Source of the DNA: a virus
Length of the DNA stretch: 64,000 nucleotides
Strand: one strand, 5' to 3'
Virus record (IMG/VR): IMGVR_UViG_3300017605_000140
Location: 1 to 64,000 of that record
The notes under the pieces are model-generated. The model had not been told where the DNA came from and did not search any database. It saw only the letters and a list, made by a program, of their open reading frames with translations. Positions within the stretch are counted from its first letter, which is position 1; every line of letters starts with the position of its first letter. The position numbers and the translations under genes are program-made. This document shows, one piece after another, positions 12,449 to 20,959 of this stretch.

Positions 12449-13297
12449 TTATCTTTCCTTTAGTATTTCGTTAAATGCTTTTACTATTCCGTCTGCCTTG
12501 GATTTTTGCCATTGATAGTTATAGAAATCTCCGTAACCTTCTCCATGAGGAGAAAAAGCACGTTTTCTTCCTAAATGAATCTCATCATACATAGTTTTAA
12601 TAGATGATATAACTATTTTCATAGAAGTTTGGTAATTATGCCATTGTGGTGAATTTGGAGATACCATACTTAGCTGGTTATTGAGGTAGTTATACCTGGA
12701 TATTAATTGTTCAGCTTGTCTTTTGTTTTCTTCTGCTTTTTCCTCATATTCTCTGGGATAAGCAGAATTATCTTTTTCTTTAGGAGGTTTTACAGTCCAT
12801 ACATCCTCAGTTACGTTATATGCCGCATAAGGATGAATATTAGTTATCGAATTATAAACAGCTTCAACATTATCGTTAAGAAAAAATGTTATCTCATAAT
12901 ACTGCACATGATTGTCCGCGAAAAATGGGATATGGGAAGTAACAGGCCATAAATTCTTTTTAAGATCTAAATCAATAAATTCAGTTATCTCATGTCTGTC
13001 CATATACTCGAATACAGGATTATCTGATACAAATTGCGAATAGTCTATTCCAAATAATACGTCGAGGTCACCATTTCCGCGATCCGCAGACCATTGATAA
13101 CTGATTCCAGAACCAGCCAGCCATACCATAAGCCAACCAGTAGCATTATGGTAGTGAGCATTGAGATAATCAATAAGGAGATTGTTAATAGTTTCTCGTA
13201 CATCAGGTTTTAGGTGGTCGCCTTCAAATAGGTGAGGATCTAGTATTGAAGAAAATTGGGAAAAATAACTGCTTGCGCCAGTTTCAAGTCTATTCAT
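12449..13297 (-). CDS. Nucleotidyltransferase-like protein
   Basis: A 282-residue protein. The motif G-S-G-I-S-Y near residue 62, then G-D-L-D-V-L near residue 76, is the G-S plus D-x-D signature of the polymerase-beta nucleotidyltransferase fold; a further acidic residue is expected from F-I-D-L-D-L near 110. The C-terminal 110 residues are helical. Relatives include tRNA-adding enzymes and toxin-type nucleotidyltransferases; the substrate is not evident. It is packed end to end with the HAD-like gene, and a terminator lies upstream, so a promoter within 13298-13310 or read-through is needed. Confidence 0.65.
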   Translation of the reverse strand: MNRLETGASSYFSQFSSILDPHLFEGDHLKPDVRETINNLLIDYLNAHYHNATGWLMVWLAGSGISYQWSADRGNGDLDVLFGIDYSQFVSDNPVFEYMDRHEITEFIDLDLKKNLWPVTSHIPFFADNHVQYYEITFFLNDNVEAVYNSITNIHPYAAYNVTEDVWTVKPPKEKDNSAYPREYEEKAEENKRQAEQLISRYNYLNNQLSMVSPNSPQWHNYQTSMKIVISSIKTMYDEIHLGRKRAFSPHGEGYGDFYNYQWQKSKADGIVKAFNEILKER

Positions 13298-13311
13298 AGT
13301 TACATCTTATC

Positions 13312-13360
13312 CTAAAAAACACTAAGAGGGAATATACCCAGGTCAGATATATTCCCTCTT
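13312..13360 (-). terminator. Terminator after endolysin gene
   Basis: A 13-bp stem, AAGAGGGAATATA (13324-13336) with TATATTCCCTCTT (13348-13360). The minus-strand exit reads AGTGTTTTTT. Confidence 0.8.
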
Positions 13361-13372
13361 ATTTTACTAGTA

Positions 13373-14275
13373 TCAGACTACATGGAAATTATGGCGCTTA
13401 CCCAAAGCGGTAAGGGAAGCTTTGCCTGGAATACCATCAGCAGCCTTACCAGAGTAACCTAAATGCTTTTGCCACTTTGCGTATGCCTCTACAGTCTTGG
13501 AACCAAAAGATCCATCAGTAGCATATTGCTTGTCCAGCATCTTTTCAGAAAGTAATGCCTGCTCAACAATCTTTACCTCAGTAGGGAAAGACTTATGTCC
13601 CTGCGCAGACTTGGGATCAACAGTCGCAGCTTTCTTAATAAAATCTATGTGTACTGTTGGAATTACAGTTTTCGGTGGGATAGGGGGTTTGACAGAAAAA
13701 CTGTAAGCCCAACGTACTAACTCGTTTTTATCCGAGAAATTTGCATAATCCTTATCTACACCAGACGCACCATACTGGTGGAATACCCATTTAGAGGTAA
13801 TTCCTGGATGTCCCGCAGGCTTATTAGCAGTAGCTATCCATAGGAAATCTCCAGCATGGCTATCCTTGTCTATTCTAGTCCAGTAGTCTACATTACAGTA
13901 AAGACCTACCGGATTATTCGGAAGCTTTGACTTAAGGAATCGTAAGTACTCTTCCTTATACGCTAACTGTTCAGAAGGAGATACATTTCTGTTATTGGCA
14001 TCATACCCTTCCCAATCCAGAACTACAATATTTCCATCCTGAATCCCCGCGTTGGCAATAAAGAATTCAGCTTCTCTGTCTGGATTATTATGCATATGAG
14101 GATAATGATACATACCAATGACAAGTCCATGCTTTGCAGCCCATTGCTTTTGCGCGACGTACTTAGGATTTACGTAGTTAAGCCCTTCAGTTACCTTCAA
14201 GAAAACGAAGGATAGACCAGTAGTATCCGGTGTAGTTGACTGGTAGGATGCCCAATCCTGTCCGTAAATTCCCAT
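13373..14275 (-). CDS. Endolysin: GH25 muramidase with C-terminal cell-wall-binding domain
   Basis: A 300-residue protein. Residues 1-195 are a glycoside hydrolase 25 domain: G-I-Y-G-Q-D-W-A-S-Y-Q at the start, M-Y-H-Y-P-H near 57, and V-V-L-D-W-E-G near 84 with the D-x-E catalytic pair. It cleaves the MurNAc-GlcNAc bond of peptidoglycan. Residues about 225-300 resemble a peptidoglycan-binding domain (V-x-Q-A-L-L, G-S-F-G-S-K-T-V-E-A-Y-A-K-W-Q, D-G-I-P-G-K). No signal peptide, so release depends on a holin; none is obvious beside it. It is followed by a terminator. Confidence 0.9.
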   Translation of the reverse strand: MGIYGQDWASYQSTTPDTTGLSFVFLKVTEGLNYVNPKYVAQKQWAAKHGLVIGMYHYPHMHNNPDREAEFFIANAGIQDGNIVVLDWEGYDANNRNVSPSEQLAYKEEYLRFLKSKLPNNPVGLYCNVDYWTRIDKDSHAGDFLWIATANKPAGHPGITSKWVFHQYGASGVDKDYANFSDKNELVRWAYSFSVKPPIPPKTVIPTVHIDFIKKAATVDPKSAQGHKSFPTEVKIVEQALLSEKMLDKQYATDGSFGSKTVEAYAKWQKHLGYSGKAADGIPGKASLTALGKRHNFHVV

Positions 14276-14634
14276 TAGGCTCTCAACTTCTTAGGGTCGA
14301 TAAGAGAAGAAACTCGTTGTGCCTCTTGCTGTGCCGCAAGCTGTTGCTGCATCTGCTGTGCTCGTTGCTCCATCATCATCATAGTTGCTACAGCAGTTTG
14401 CTGGACATGGCACCCCATAGTAATAGCTGCACATCCCCCTACAATATCATCAAAAGTAGCTGCGTGACTTAGATCAAATTCTCTACCGGCAAAATCATGG
14501 TACGCAGTCCATTGACCATTGGCATCCTGAACTACAAGGAATGCTGTTGTAACTTCTGGAATATCCTCTTGCTTAGAATCCTCTAGCTCTTCGAATGCCT
14601 TCTTCTGGCGTAGTTCTTCTAAATCAATTGTCAT
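14275..14634 (-). CDS. Hypothetical protein with Met/Gln-rich helix
   Basis: A 119-residue protein whose stop overlaps the endolysin start by one base. N-terminal acidic helix, then a beta segment T-A-F-L-V-V-Q-D-A-N-G-Q-W-T-A-Y (residues about 30-45), then a Met- and Gln-rich helix A-T-M-M-M-M-E-Q. The first part resembles small beta proteins often found in actinophage virion-associated blocks. Function unknown. Confidence 0.65.
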   Translation of the reverse strand: MTIDLEELRQKKAFEELEDSKQEDIPEVTTAFLVVQDANGQWTAYHDFAGREFDLSHAATFDDIVGGCAAITMGCHVQQTAVATMMMMEQRAQQMQQQLAAQQEAQRVSSLIDPKKLRA

Positions 14635-14875
14635 TCTTATTATTCTCCAATAAATCTGGTCGTAACAGGAAAAACTTCTGCTTATCAGAAGTTATAGCTA
14701 AGTAATACAAATTATCATCGTCTACTGGATTATCCTTGACCAAAGTATTTGCCATGGTGTATAGATCGTCATATGCGAGAATTTTTTGGATTACTGCCTC
14801 ATTTTCAGTAAGAAAGGAACCTAAAGCATTCACAAAATAATGTATATTTTCGTAATATTGTTCGTTATTTTCCAT
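14624..14875 (-). CDS. Hypothetical protein
   Basis: An 83-residue acidic protein overlapping the next gene by 11 bases. Predicted helical with many Asn, Asp and Tyr. A final strand I-T-S-D-K-Q-K-F-F-L-L-R-P-D is followed by a polar tail. Not recognised. Confidence 0.6.
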   Translation of the reverse strand: MENNEQYYENIHYFVNALGSFLTENEAVIQKILAYDDLYTMANTLVKDNPVDDDNLYYLAITSDKQKFFLLRPDLLENNKNDN

Positions 14876-14887
14876 TTAGTTCTCCTA

Positions 14888-15448
14888 TTACTTATTTAAA
14901 TGACTACGAACTGAAGCATGATAAGGGCAGTACTCGCATTCATAAACTTTTTTCATCTTTGTGGAATCATACGTAGGAAGACCAGCAACTTTTCGAGCCT
15001 TACCTGTATCCGGCTTGATTTCCTTACTGGAACTCAGATAATCAGCACACTTGGGCTGAGTGTTGGAATGGAAAGCGGGACGGTTATGTCTCTGATAGCA
15101 CGCAAGAGCTGATTCCTTGAAGGTATTCACCGTATCATAGAATTCATCATCGAATCCCGTCTTACCATTACCCTTGAGAATTTGGTCAATAATTTGCTTC
15201 TTGTACTGCGGATCTTTAAAATGTCTTGTAGGTACAAAACCTAAAGCAGCCCACTCAGTAATGGAACGGTCTTCAAATGAGGGATGCTTTCTCAAGTGAT
15301 TTTCTACAATGTAACCGATTCTTGGATCGTTATCCGCATTGTCAGGATCATAATTGGGAATTTCTTCCAGAACCTTGCAAACCCAGCAAATAAACAAACC
15401 TGTCAGATGTACGTTCTTGTCCTTAAGAGGATCAAACGTGTCAGCCAT
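14888..15448 (-). CDS. Cys-containing protein of unknown function
   Basis: A 186-residue protein. It has C-W-V-C near residue 21, two further Cys in the middle (C-Y-Q-R-H near 117, C-A-D-Y near 133) and a C-terminal C-E-Y-C-P-Y-H-A group, a plausible zinc site split along the chain. The pattern P-R-I-G-Y-I-V-E-N-H-L-R-K-H-P suggests helices. First gene left of a terminator, so possibly expressed separately from the Rpf-like gene. Confidence 0.65.
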   Translation of the reverse strand: MADTFDPLKDKNVHLTGLFICWVCKVLEEIPNYDPDNADNDPRIGYIVENHLRKHPSFEDRSITEWAALGFVPTRHFKDPQYKKQIIDQILKGNGKTGFDDEFYDTVNTFKESALACYQRHNRPAFHSNTQPKCADYLSSSKEIKPDTGKARKVAGLPTYDSTKMKKVYECEYCPYHASVRSHLNK

Positions 15449-15492
15449 GTAATACCTTCCGAATAGTTGTTGATTTGTATATCTTAACAGAA

Positions 15493-15529
15493 AAGAGCCC
15501 TAGTATCAACTTATATGATACTAGGGCTC
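15493..15529 (-). terminator. Terminator after Rpf-like gene
   Basis: A 14-bp perfect stem, GAGCCCTAGTATCA (15495-15508) with TGATACTAGGGCTC (15516-15529). The minus-strand exit is TTTTCTGTT. Confidence 0.85.
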
Positions 15530-15534
15530 CTGTA

Positions 15535-16561
<1,027 letters not shown>

Positions 16562-16634
16562 AGCCCAATCTCTAGACAACAAGGACTATCGAAATTTACC
16601 AATTAAATGTCTTGGTTCTGTAACGATACCCACA

Positions 16635-16664
16635 AGCATAGTGCCTGAGGCAGATAGTTGTCAA
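16635..16664 (-). promoter_or_regulatory. Promoter for secreted lysis pair
   Basis: TTGACA at 16664-16659 and TATGCT at 16640-16635 on the minus strand, spacer 18. A small palindrome TGCCTCAGGCA lies in the spacer next to the -10. The leader to the NlpC/P60 start is about 70 nt. Confidence 0.65.
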
Positions 16665-16695
16665 CTGAGGTGCGTGGTGCGTGCGTATAAATGTG

Positions 16696-16980
16696 TTACC
16701 AAGTTTGCCCTAGGATGCCTTGATCCACCTTATCCTGTAGCTTATTTCTGTAGAAATCCGGAGTCGTAATGCTCTGCGGTCCGGCAGGTACCACCATATC
16801 ACGCTTCATACCTATGCCGTAGTACGGCAGACTGAGATCTTCTCTCGTATCGTAGGTCAGATTGGGCACCTTGTCATCTGTGATGGCACACTCAGTGTCC
16901 GGACGTATCTTCTTGTAGCGTCCGTCAGTTGCTCCCTCAGAGAGGGAAGCATTCATACTTCTTAGTGGTGGGTAGGCCAT
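16696..16980 (-). CDS. Hypothetical protein
   Basis: A 94-residue protein with TAGGAGTTTAAT before the ATG. Polar, with many Asp, Thr and Pro; it looks largely disordered with a short amphipathic end. One Cys. It belongs to a run of small, similarly disordered proteins extending to 19 kb. Function unknown. Confidence 0.65.
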   Translation of the reverse strand: MAYPPLRSMNASLSEGATDGRYKKIRPDTECAITDDKVPNLTYDTREDLSLPYYGIGMKRDMVVPAGPQSITTPDFYRNKLQDKVDQGILGQTW

Positions 16981-16989
16981 ATTAAACTC

Positions 16990-17184
16990 CTATTGAGGTC
17001 TCTTGGGTCTTCCAGCAGCTTTTTTAGCAACTTTAATGGGTTTGGTGGCTTTATACGCTGTAGCGCTAGGTGCTGCTACTTTCTTAGGATTGGCGGCAGT
17101 ACCTACTGTTCGCTTATCTGTGGATTTTCTAGCCGCAGCTACAGCTCTTTTAGCTGTTTTCTTTGGTGGCTTTACTTCAGCCAT
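16990..17184 (-). CDS. Lys/Ala-rich histone H1-like basic protein
   Basis: A 64-residue protein; the start at 17184 has TAGGAGTAT upstream. Almost entirely Lys, Ala, Pro, Thr and Val, with repeats like K-K-x-A-K-R-A-V-A-A-A-R-K and K-V-A-K-K-A-A-G-R-P-K-R-P. The G-R-P-K-R end resembles an AT-hook. Such tails occur in actinobacterial HupB and in H1-like proteins. It probably coats DNA or joins the packaged genome. Confidence 0.75.
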   Translation of the reverse strand: MAEVKPPKKTAKRAVAAARKSTDKRTVGTAANPKKVAAPSATAYKATKPIKVAKKAAGRPKRPQ

Positions 17185-17194
17185 GTTAATACTC

Positions 17195-17521
17195 CTAGGT
17201 TTGAGGCAAAGAAGGGAAACTAGTTCCTCCATAGCCCCCTTCAGTACCACTGAAATCACCGAATTGAGCCGAGAAAGAATCGTCTATAGATATTATGTCT
17301 ATAATACCAAGCGGATCAGTGCGGTATCCGAATCTATTAGGTACTAATCCTATATTGGGAATGGGAGGTCTTTTATTCATGGAAATAGCCGCAGCGTGCT
17401 TTAACAACTGCAAAGACACTAGTTCTTCAGCAACAGACTGTACTGGACGAGCTACAGTATAAATATTGTCGTTACCTTGTTCCCGCTTTGTCGGGTTATA
17501 ATTCTGATTTTGCTTTTGCAT
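17195..17521 (-). CDS. Hypothetical protein
   Basis: A 108-residue protein. N-terminal Asn/Gln-rich stretch, a helix E-E-L-V-S-L-Q-L-L-K-H-A-A-A (residues about 32-45), then a Gly/Pro/Ser-rich tail with a F-G-D-F-S-G-T-E-G-G-Y-G-G pattern. Looks like a disordered protein with one docking helix. Function unknown. Confidence 0.6.
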   Translation of the reverse strand: MQKQNQNYNPTKREQGNDNIYTVARPVQSVAEELVSLQLLKHAAAISMNKRPPIPNIGLVPNRFGYRTDPLGIIDIISIDDSFSAQFGDFSGTEGGYGGTSFPSLPQT

Positions 17522-17524
17522 AGT

Positions 17525-18064
17525 TTACATGTACCCCGGACTATTGATTGACCGATGAAATTTACGAAGTTCAGGAGATACGACTTTCATTTGTGGATCA
17601 TATGAAATATTAAGTTCTTGTGCTAACCGTATAGCCTCGTCGTTACTTATGAACTTACCCCCATGCGCCAAGCGCTCAATAGGATTACCCTGAGCAGCAT
17701 ATCTTTGTTTATCGCCCGCTATTCTTCGTTCTAAAGTGGAATACGGAGTTAGATCATCCGGCCAGAAATAATCAGTTGTAGCTATCTTAGATCCTTTGTG
17801 GACACCTCTGGTGTAGCTTCTAGCATTGTTTCTGACAGTCTGCATCAGCTTATCCTGACGTCTGTCAATTACCGAACCAAGATAACCGTCAGGATATTGT
17901 GCCTCAGGAGTTTTACCTGTAGCAGCCGCTAAACGAGCATCAAGAATACTGCGGAAACCAGTAAGAGCCTGTCCGCCTCCACCCGCATACTGTGTTACCG
18001 AACCTTGCTGCCCTACTGGCGGATTATAGGAAACATTGTTCATACCTGCTACAGAACTTGGCAT
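17525..18064 (-). CDS. Hypothetical protein
   Basis: A 179-residue basic protein ending two bases before the DUF1003 gene starts. Gly-rich start, then helical and charged; phrases such as R-R-Q-D-K-L-M-Q-T-V-R-N-N-A-R-S-Y and L-S-P-E-L-R-K-F-H-R-like ends. No signal or membrane segment. Possibly a virion or DNA-associated protein, given its neighbours; not recognised. Confidence 0.6.
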   Translation of the reverse strand: MPSSVAGMNNVSYNPPVGQQGSVTQYAGGGGQALTGFRSILDARLAAATGKTPEAQYPDGYLGSVIDRRQDKLMQTVRNNARSYTRGVHKGSKIATTDYFWPDDLTPYSTLERRIAGDKQRYAAQGNPIERLAHGGKFISNDEAIRLAQELNISYDPQMKVVSPELRKFHRSINSPGYM

Positions 18065-18065
18065 A

Positions 18066-18401
18066 TCAATCTTCTATCTCTAGTTTTTCTACAATTTTCT
18101 TAAGAATCGAAAGAGCCTCAATATCCGCTGCCAGATCTTGTTCTATCCGAGAACTGTCTCTGGCTACTTGGCGATTCTGGGACAGAAGCAGAATAGGTCC
18201 TGTAAAGCCAGCCTGAAATGAGTACACTAAGTTAAGAAGTACAAAAGGATAACCATCCCAAATTAATCCCCAGCCATGAATACTGTTAAGCAATATCCAG
18301 CAAACAGTGAATAATGCTTGTCCTATAATAAACTTCCAGGTACCCATTCCCTGTGTAATACCATCAGCGGTTCTTTCGCCAAAATTACGGGTATCTTTCA
18401 T
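18066..18401 (-). CDS. DUF1003-family membrane protein
   Basis: A 111-residue protein with two membrane segments, about residues 24-42 (F-I-I-G-Q-A-L-F-T-V-C-W-I-L-L) and 51-72. The phrase W-D-G-Y-P-F-V-L-L-N-L-V-Y-S-F-Q-A then P-I-L-L-L-S-Q-N-R-Q is the DUF1003 signature, followed by a charged helix typical of the family. Molecular role unknown. Two membrane segments would also suit a holin-type job, but DUF1003 proteins are not known holins. Overlaps the upstream gene by one base. Confidence 0.85.
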   Translation of the reverse strand: MKDTRNFGERTADGITQGMGTWKFIIGQALFTVCWILLNSIHGWGLIWDGYPFVLLNLVYSFQAGFTGPILLLSQNRQVARDSSRIEQDLAADIEALSILKKIVEKLEIED

Positions 18402-18721
18402 TACATAGTTCTGCCGTACTTCGACTTTGAACGAAACTGGTCAGTCCACGATCCACGAGACGGCATCATCAGAACGTGTCGTTGTCCCTGAGTGGCCTCA
18501 GCGGCATTCTGAGCGTACAGCGTAGCGGTAGGGTGTAGAGATGCCCCCATACGCTCAAAAGTGGCTCTACGGTGCCCTGTAGGCCCTTCTAGAGCATTCC
18601 CTTGCTTACCTGCTCCACCCTTGGGACGTAAACGTCCACGTTCAGGCTTAGCGGTGTTGGTAAGAGTAGCGGCGGAAGTTCCCATTGTAGGAAAAGATCC
18701 AGTCCCTATTTCTGTTGTCAT
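18401..18721 (-). CDS. Hypothetical disordered basic protein
   Basis: A 106-residue protein rich in Thr, Gly, Ala and Arg, with G-R-L-R-P-K-G-G-A-G-K-Q-G and G-H-R-R-A-T. No predicted domain. Its stop and the next start share a base. Its codon use is GC-richer than its neighbours. Function unknown. Confidence 0.6.
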   Translation of the reverse strand: MTTEIGTGSFPTMGTSAATLTNTAKPERGRLRPKGGAGKQGNALEGPTGHRRATFERMGASLHPTATLYAQNAAEATQGQRHVLMMPSRGSWTDQFRSKSKYGRTM

Positions 18722-18722
18722 A

Positions 18723-18965
18723 TTAACTCCTGTAATAGTCTAAGATTCGATTTTGCTGATATGTGGCAGTGCTCTGACCGTTAATACTTCCCTGAATAGG
18801 AGAAAGCACAGAAGAAGGAAAGTAATCATGCGGAGCCATCTGCTGAATACTATGAGTAGATCCTCCACCAGTAATCCCGGAAGAAAACTCCGCTACCCTA
18901 GATGTCGGCATAGTTGATCCAGAAGGACTGGCAGGCATTCCTACACGATATTCTGTTCCGGGCAT
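18723..18965 (-). CDS. Hypothetical Ser/Gly-rich protein
   Basis: An 80-residue protein packed directly against the next gene. Rich in Ser, Gly, Thr, Pro and Tyr, with no predictable fold. AGGAGT precedes the ATG. Part of the run of small disordered proteins. Function unknown. Confidence 0.55.
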   Translation of the reverse strand: MPGTEYRVGMPASPSGSTMPTSRVAEFSSGITGGGSTHSIQQMAPHDYFPSSVLSPIQGSINGQSTATYQQNRILDYYRS

Positions 18966-18980
18966 TTTATACTCCTGTAT

Positions 18981-19268
18981 TTAATTCACTACAATTCGAA
19001 AAGTTAAAGCTGATATTTCTCCGTCAGCCATAGTTACTGTGGTAAAACCTGCTAGTACGAGAAGTCTGCCTATCCCTCTGGGAGCAACATAACCATTGGC
19101 GATAGCTACAGCCTTCATGGACTGGTTCACAGCGGCGGCGCCTATAGCTCTAATAACAACTTCTTTGTTCTCGTATATATTATTCGCTATCGCAGCGGCC
19201 AGATTCGCGGCAGAAGAAGAAGATTTTACTTTAAGCAGCACCTCATTGTCATTCAAATTCTCAACCAT
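18981..19268 (-). CDS. SpoVS-like (Alba-fold) protein
   Basis: A 95-residue protein. The pattern L-K-V-K-S-S-S-S-A-A-N-L-A-A-A-I, then I-R-A-I-G-A-A-A-V-N-Q-S-M-K-A-V-A-I-A, then Y-V-A-P-R-G and I-S-A-L-T-F-R-I, matches stage V sporulation protein S of Bacillus along its whole length. SpoVS proteins have an Alba-like fold expected to bind nucleic acid. First gene upstream of the disordered run. In a phage it could compact DNA or modulate host gene expression. Confidence 0.85.
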   Translation of the reverse strand: MVENLNDNEVLLKVKSSSSAANLAAAIANNIYENKEVVIRAIGAAAVNQSMKAVAIANGYVAPRGIGRLLVLAGFTTVTMADGEISALTFRIVVN

Positions 19269-19315
19269 ATTTTTCTCCAGTTTTTAATGCATAGATGTCT
19301 ATTTGATTATACAGA

Positions 19316-19356
19316 TAAAATAAAAAGCCCTATCATCCATTATAGACGAAGGGCTC
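19316..19356 (-). terminator. Terminator after RuvC-like gene
   Basis: AGCCCT (19326-19331) pairs with AGGGCT (19350-19355). The minus-strand exit is TTTTTATTTT. The loop is 18 nt and AT-rich. Confidence 0.7.
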
Positions 19357-19360
19357 TGTT

Positions 19361-19855
19361 TTAATTATTGCAGTATATCATATAGGCCAGACCATAAGCA
19401 TCTGCTAAATTGTGGTCCGTTATGTCAGGTTCTAGTTTCTGTACAGCAGCTACCATATCTGCTTTAGAAGCATTTCCCTTTCCAGTCATGAATTTTTTTA
19501 GCTCTGTAGGTGCGACTATAATAGCTTCTTTTTTGGTAGCGTCATACCAGGCTGTTTTTACTATACCTCCCAGTTCTCCCATTTTTTCTCTATTGAGTTT
19601 AGCGCCGTAAGCGTACCCCTCCATAGCCATTTTTACAGGTATCTCGGATAACACTAAATTCCAGAATAAATGGTTGAGATAGTCAAAGATTATAAGCAGT
19701 CTTTCACCATCGCCGTCTGTCTTCTTAAATTTAAGGAGCTGTTTGTCTGCAACTTCTCCTTTTTCGTTAAATACCACAAGCCCAAATCCCCCGTAACTTT
19801 GGTCTATACCAATGAAGAGAGATTTGGGCTTTGGTAGATGTTCTAAATCATCCAT
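19361..19855 (-). CDS. RuvC-like Holliday junction resolvase
   Basis: A 164-residue protein with the RNase H fold of RuvC: first Asp in F-I-G-I-D-Q-S near residue 17, Glu in A-M-E-G-Y-A-Y-G near 79, K-x-F-x-T-G-K-G-x-A-x-K near 120 and final acidic residues in D-H-N-L-A-D-A-Y-G-L-A near 147. It should cut four-way DNA junctions before packaging or during recombination. A second nuclease of a different fold is at 23174-23503. Confidence 0.85.
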   Translation of the reverse strand: MDDLEHLPKPKSLFIGIDQSYGGFGLVVFNEKGEVADKQLLKFKKTDGDGERLLIIFDYLNHLFWNLVLSEIPVKMAMEGYAYGAKLNREKMGELGGIVKTAWYDATKKEAIIVAPTELKKFMTGKGNASKADMVAAVQKLEPDITDHNLADAYGLAYMIYCNN

Positions 19856-19858
19856 TTA

Positions 19859-19942
19859 TTACTTAGTCCAAAAGGTATAGCATATCTTTGAACAATAAGG
19901 AAACCACTGAGGTACGGCTTCGTATGCTCCACATTTACACAT
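19859..19942 (-). CDS. Tiny Cys-rich ORF
   Basis: A 27-residue ORF starting inside the stop of the upstream gene (TGATG) and ending four bases before the RuvC-like start. It has four Cys (C-K-C near the start, C-S-K-I-C near residue 17), enough for one zinc knuckle. Very short, so tentative, but it fits the gene packing and the local abundance of Cys-rich products. Confidence 0.4.
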   Translation of the reverse strand: MCKCGAYEAVPQWFPYCSKICYTFWTK

Positions 19943-20337
19943 CACTTTACATTCACCTTTACTACGTAGAGATCTTTTTGTTTAGCCAAATCATAGGTCA
20001 TCTGAGTGCCAACGTTTCTGTGATTTTCCATAAAAAATGTTAACACAACATCTGGTTCTTCGTCAATCATTTGCTTATTACGCAAATAAAATCCTCTTTT
20101 AAAGTTTCTCTGTCCGTGTGTATTTGGAAATACTCGTATATTCCAACCCTTACGCTCCGCATGGAGCTGAGCAAGACCATCAGCTCCTTTATAGGGTGTA
20201 CCTGTCTCTTCTCCTACAGGACAGCCTCCATGAATAAGTGTAACCTCGTCATCATCGAATTTATCAAGAAAATAGGCTACTACCCACAATTTAGCTAATG
20301 GTAATAGCCTAGATCCTGATACGCATATTAATGCCAT
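19942..20337 (-). CDS. SLOG-domain (DUF2493-like) protein
   Basis: A 131-residue Rossmann-like protein: I-C-V-S-G-S-R at the N-terminus, L-I-H-G-G-C-P-x-G-x-x-x-G near residue 35, G-A-D-G-L-A, and V-F-P-N near 70, with F-F-M-E-N-H-R-N-V-G-T near 103. This is the SLOG layout (G-S-R, H-G-G, G-A-D-x-x-A), a fold that binds nucleotide ligands and occurs in many phages. Ligand unknown. Starts inside the end of the zinc-ribbon gene upstream. Confidence 0.75.
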   Translation of the reverse strand: MALICVSGSRLLPLAKLWVVAYFLDKFDDDEVTLIHGGCPVGEETGTPYKGADGLAQLHAERKGWNIRVFPNTHGQRNFKRGFYLRNKQMIDEEPDVVLTFFMENHRNVGTQMTYDLAKQKDLYVVKVNVK

Positions 20338-20480
20338 CCTGGCATCTTTCCTTTAATTGAAAAAGGTGTTCTACAACTTCTACAGTAAAATTTAGTTTCG
20401 TTGGTTACTCGGATATATTTACGTATTTCTAAGGTACTTGAATCTGCATTCCTGCATTTAGGGCAAGATATTTTTGACAT
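20328..20480 (-). CDS. Small zinc-ribbon protein
   Basis: A 50-residue ORF with C-P-K-C near residue 6 and C-R-S-C near residue 33, a classic one-zinc ribbon. Its start overlaps the upstream stop (TAATG) and its end overlaps the SLOG gene start. Probably binds nucleic acid. No other feature. Confidence 0.6.
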   Translation of the reverse strand: MSKISCPKCRNADSSTLEIRKYIRVTNETKFYCRSCRTPFSIKGKMPGWH

Positions 20481-20605
20481 TATCTATCCCCGAACCATAA
20501 TTGACAGTAACCACACCACCACTTTTTAATAGCCTCAGTTTTATTGCTTCTCACTACATAATCTGATCTATTACAGAAAGCACAACTAGGTTTACCGAGC
20601 CTCAT
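20480..20605 (-). CDS. Small zinc-ribbon protein
   Basis: A 41-residue ORF with C-A-F-C near residue 8 and C-G-Y-C near residue 31, spaced as in a zinc ribbon, with a Trp-Trp pair before the second. Start and upstream stop share bases (ATGA). It is immediately followed by a second gene of the same design, perhaps a tandem duplication that has diverged. Confidence 0.6.
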   Translation of the reverse strand: MRLGKPSCAFCNRSDYVVRSNKTEAIKKWWCGYCQLWFGDR

Positions 20606-20805
20606 TTAGCCGAGTGCTTACCAGTCGAAGGCTTATTGCTATCCTCATACGCCTTAATTGCTGGATAAGAAGTAGTGGCAGTATCCCCATAGGCATTATC
20701 CACCAATGCTACATCAGCCGCTACGCGCTCGGCCTCTGTCATTGACGGAATAGGCGCTGAATTACTCGTCTTGCTATGCTTACCAGACTTTCCCATAATT
20801 CCCAT
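20602..20805 (-). CDS. Hypothetical small protein
   Basis: A 67-residue protein. Start at 20805 chosen for AAGGAGAAT upstream. Basic ends (G-K-S-G-K-H-S-K at the N-terminus and G-K-H-S-A-K at the C-terminus) flank an Ala-rich helix. Function unknown. Confidence 0.6.
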   Translation of the reverse strand: MGIMGKSGKHSKTSNSAPIPSMTEAERVAADVALVDNAYGDTATTSYPAIKAYEDSNKPSTGKHSAK

Positions 20806-20815
20806 TATATTCTCC

Positions 20816-20959
20816 TTAACTAATCGGTCGCCAGTCGAAATGAATCTTGCCATTAGCCTGAAGTACCATAATACGCTGACGCGTAGGCTTCGGCTTACTT
20901 CCGCTTACCTTAGTCCGCTTCTTAACCGCAGGGATGTTGCTCTTAGTCTTACTGGCCAT
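20816..20959 (-). CDS. Small basic protein
   Basis: A 47-residue ORF with GGAGG upstream; its ATG overlaps the preceding stop (TAATG). Very basic in the first 30 residues (K-K-R-T-K-V-S-G-S-K-P-K-P-T-R-Q-R), ending in a short strand with Trp. Likely nucleic-acid binding. Not recognised. Confidence 0.6.
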   Translation of the reverse strand: MASKTKSNIPAVKKRTKVSGSKPKPTRQRIMVLQANGKIHFDWRPIS

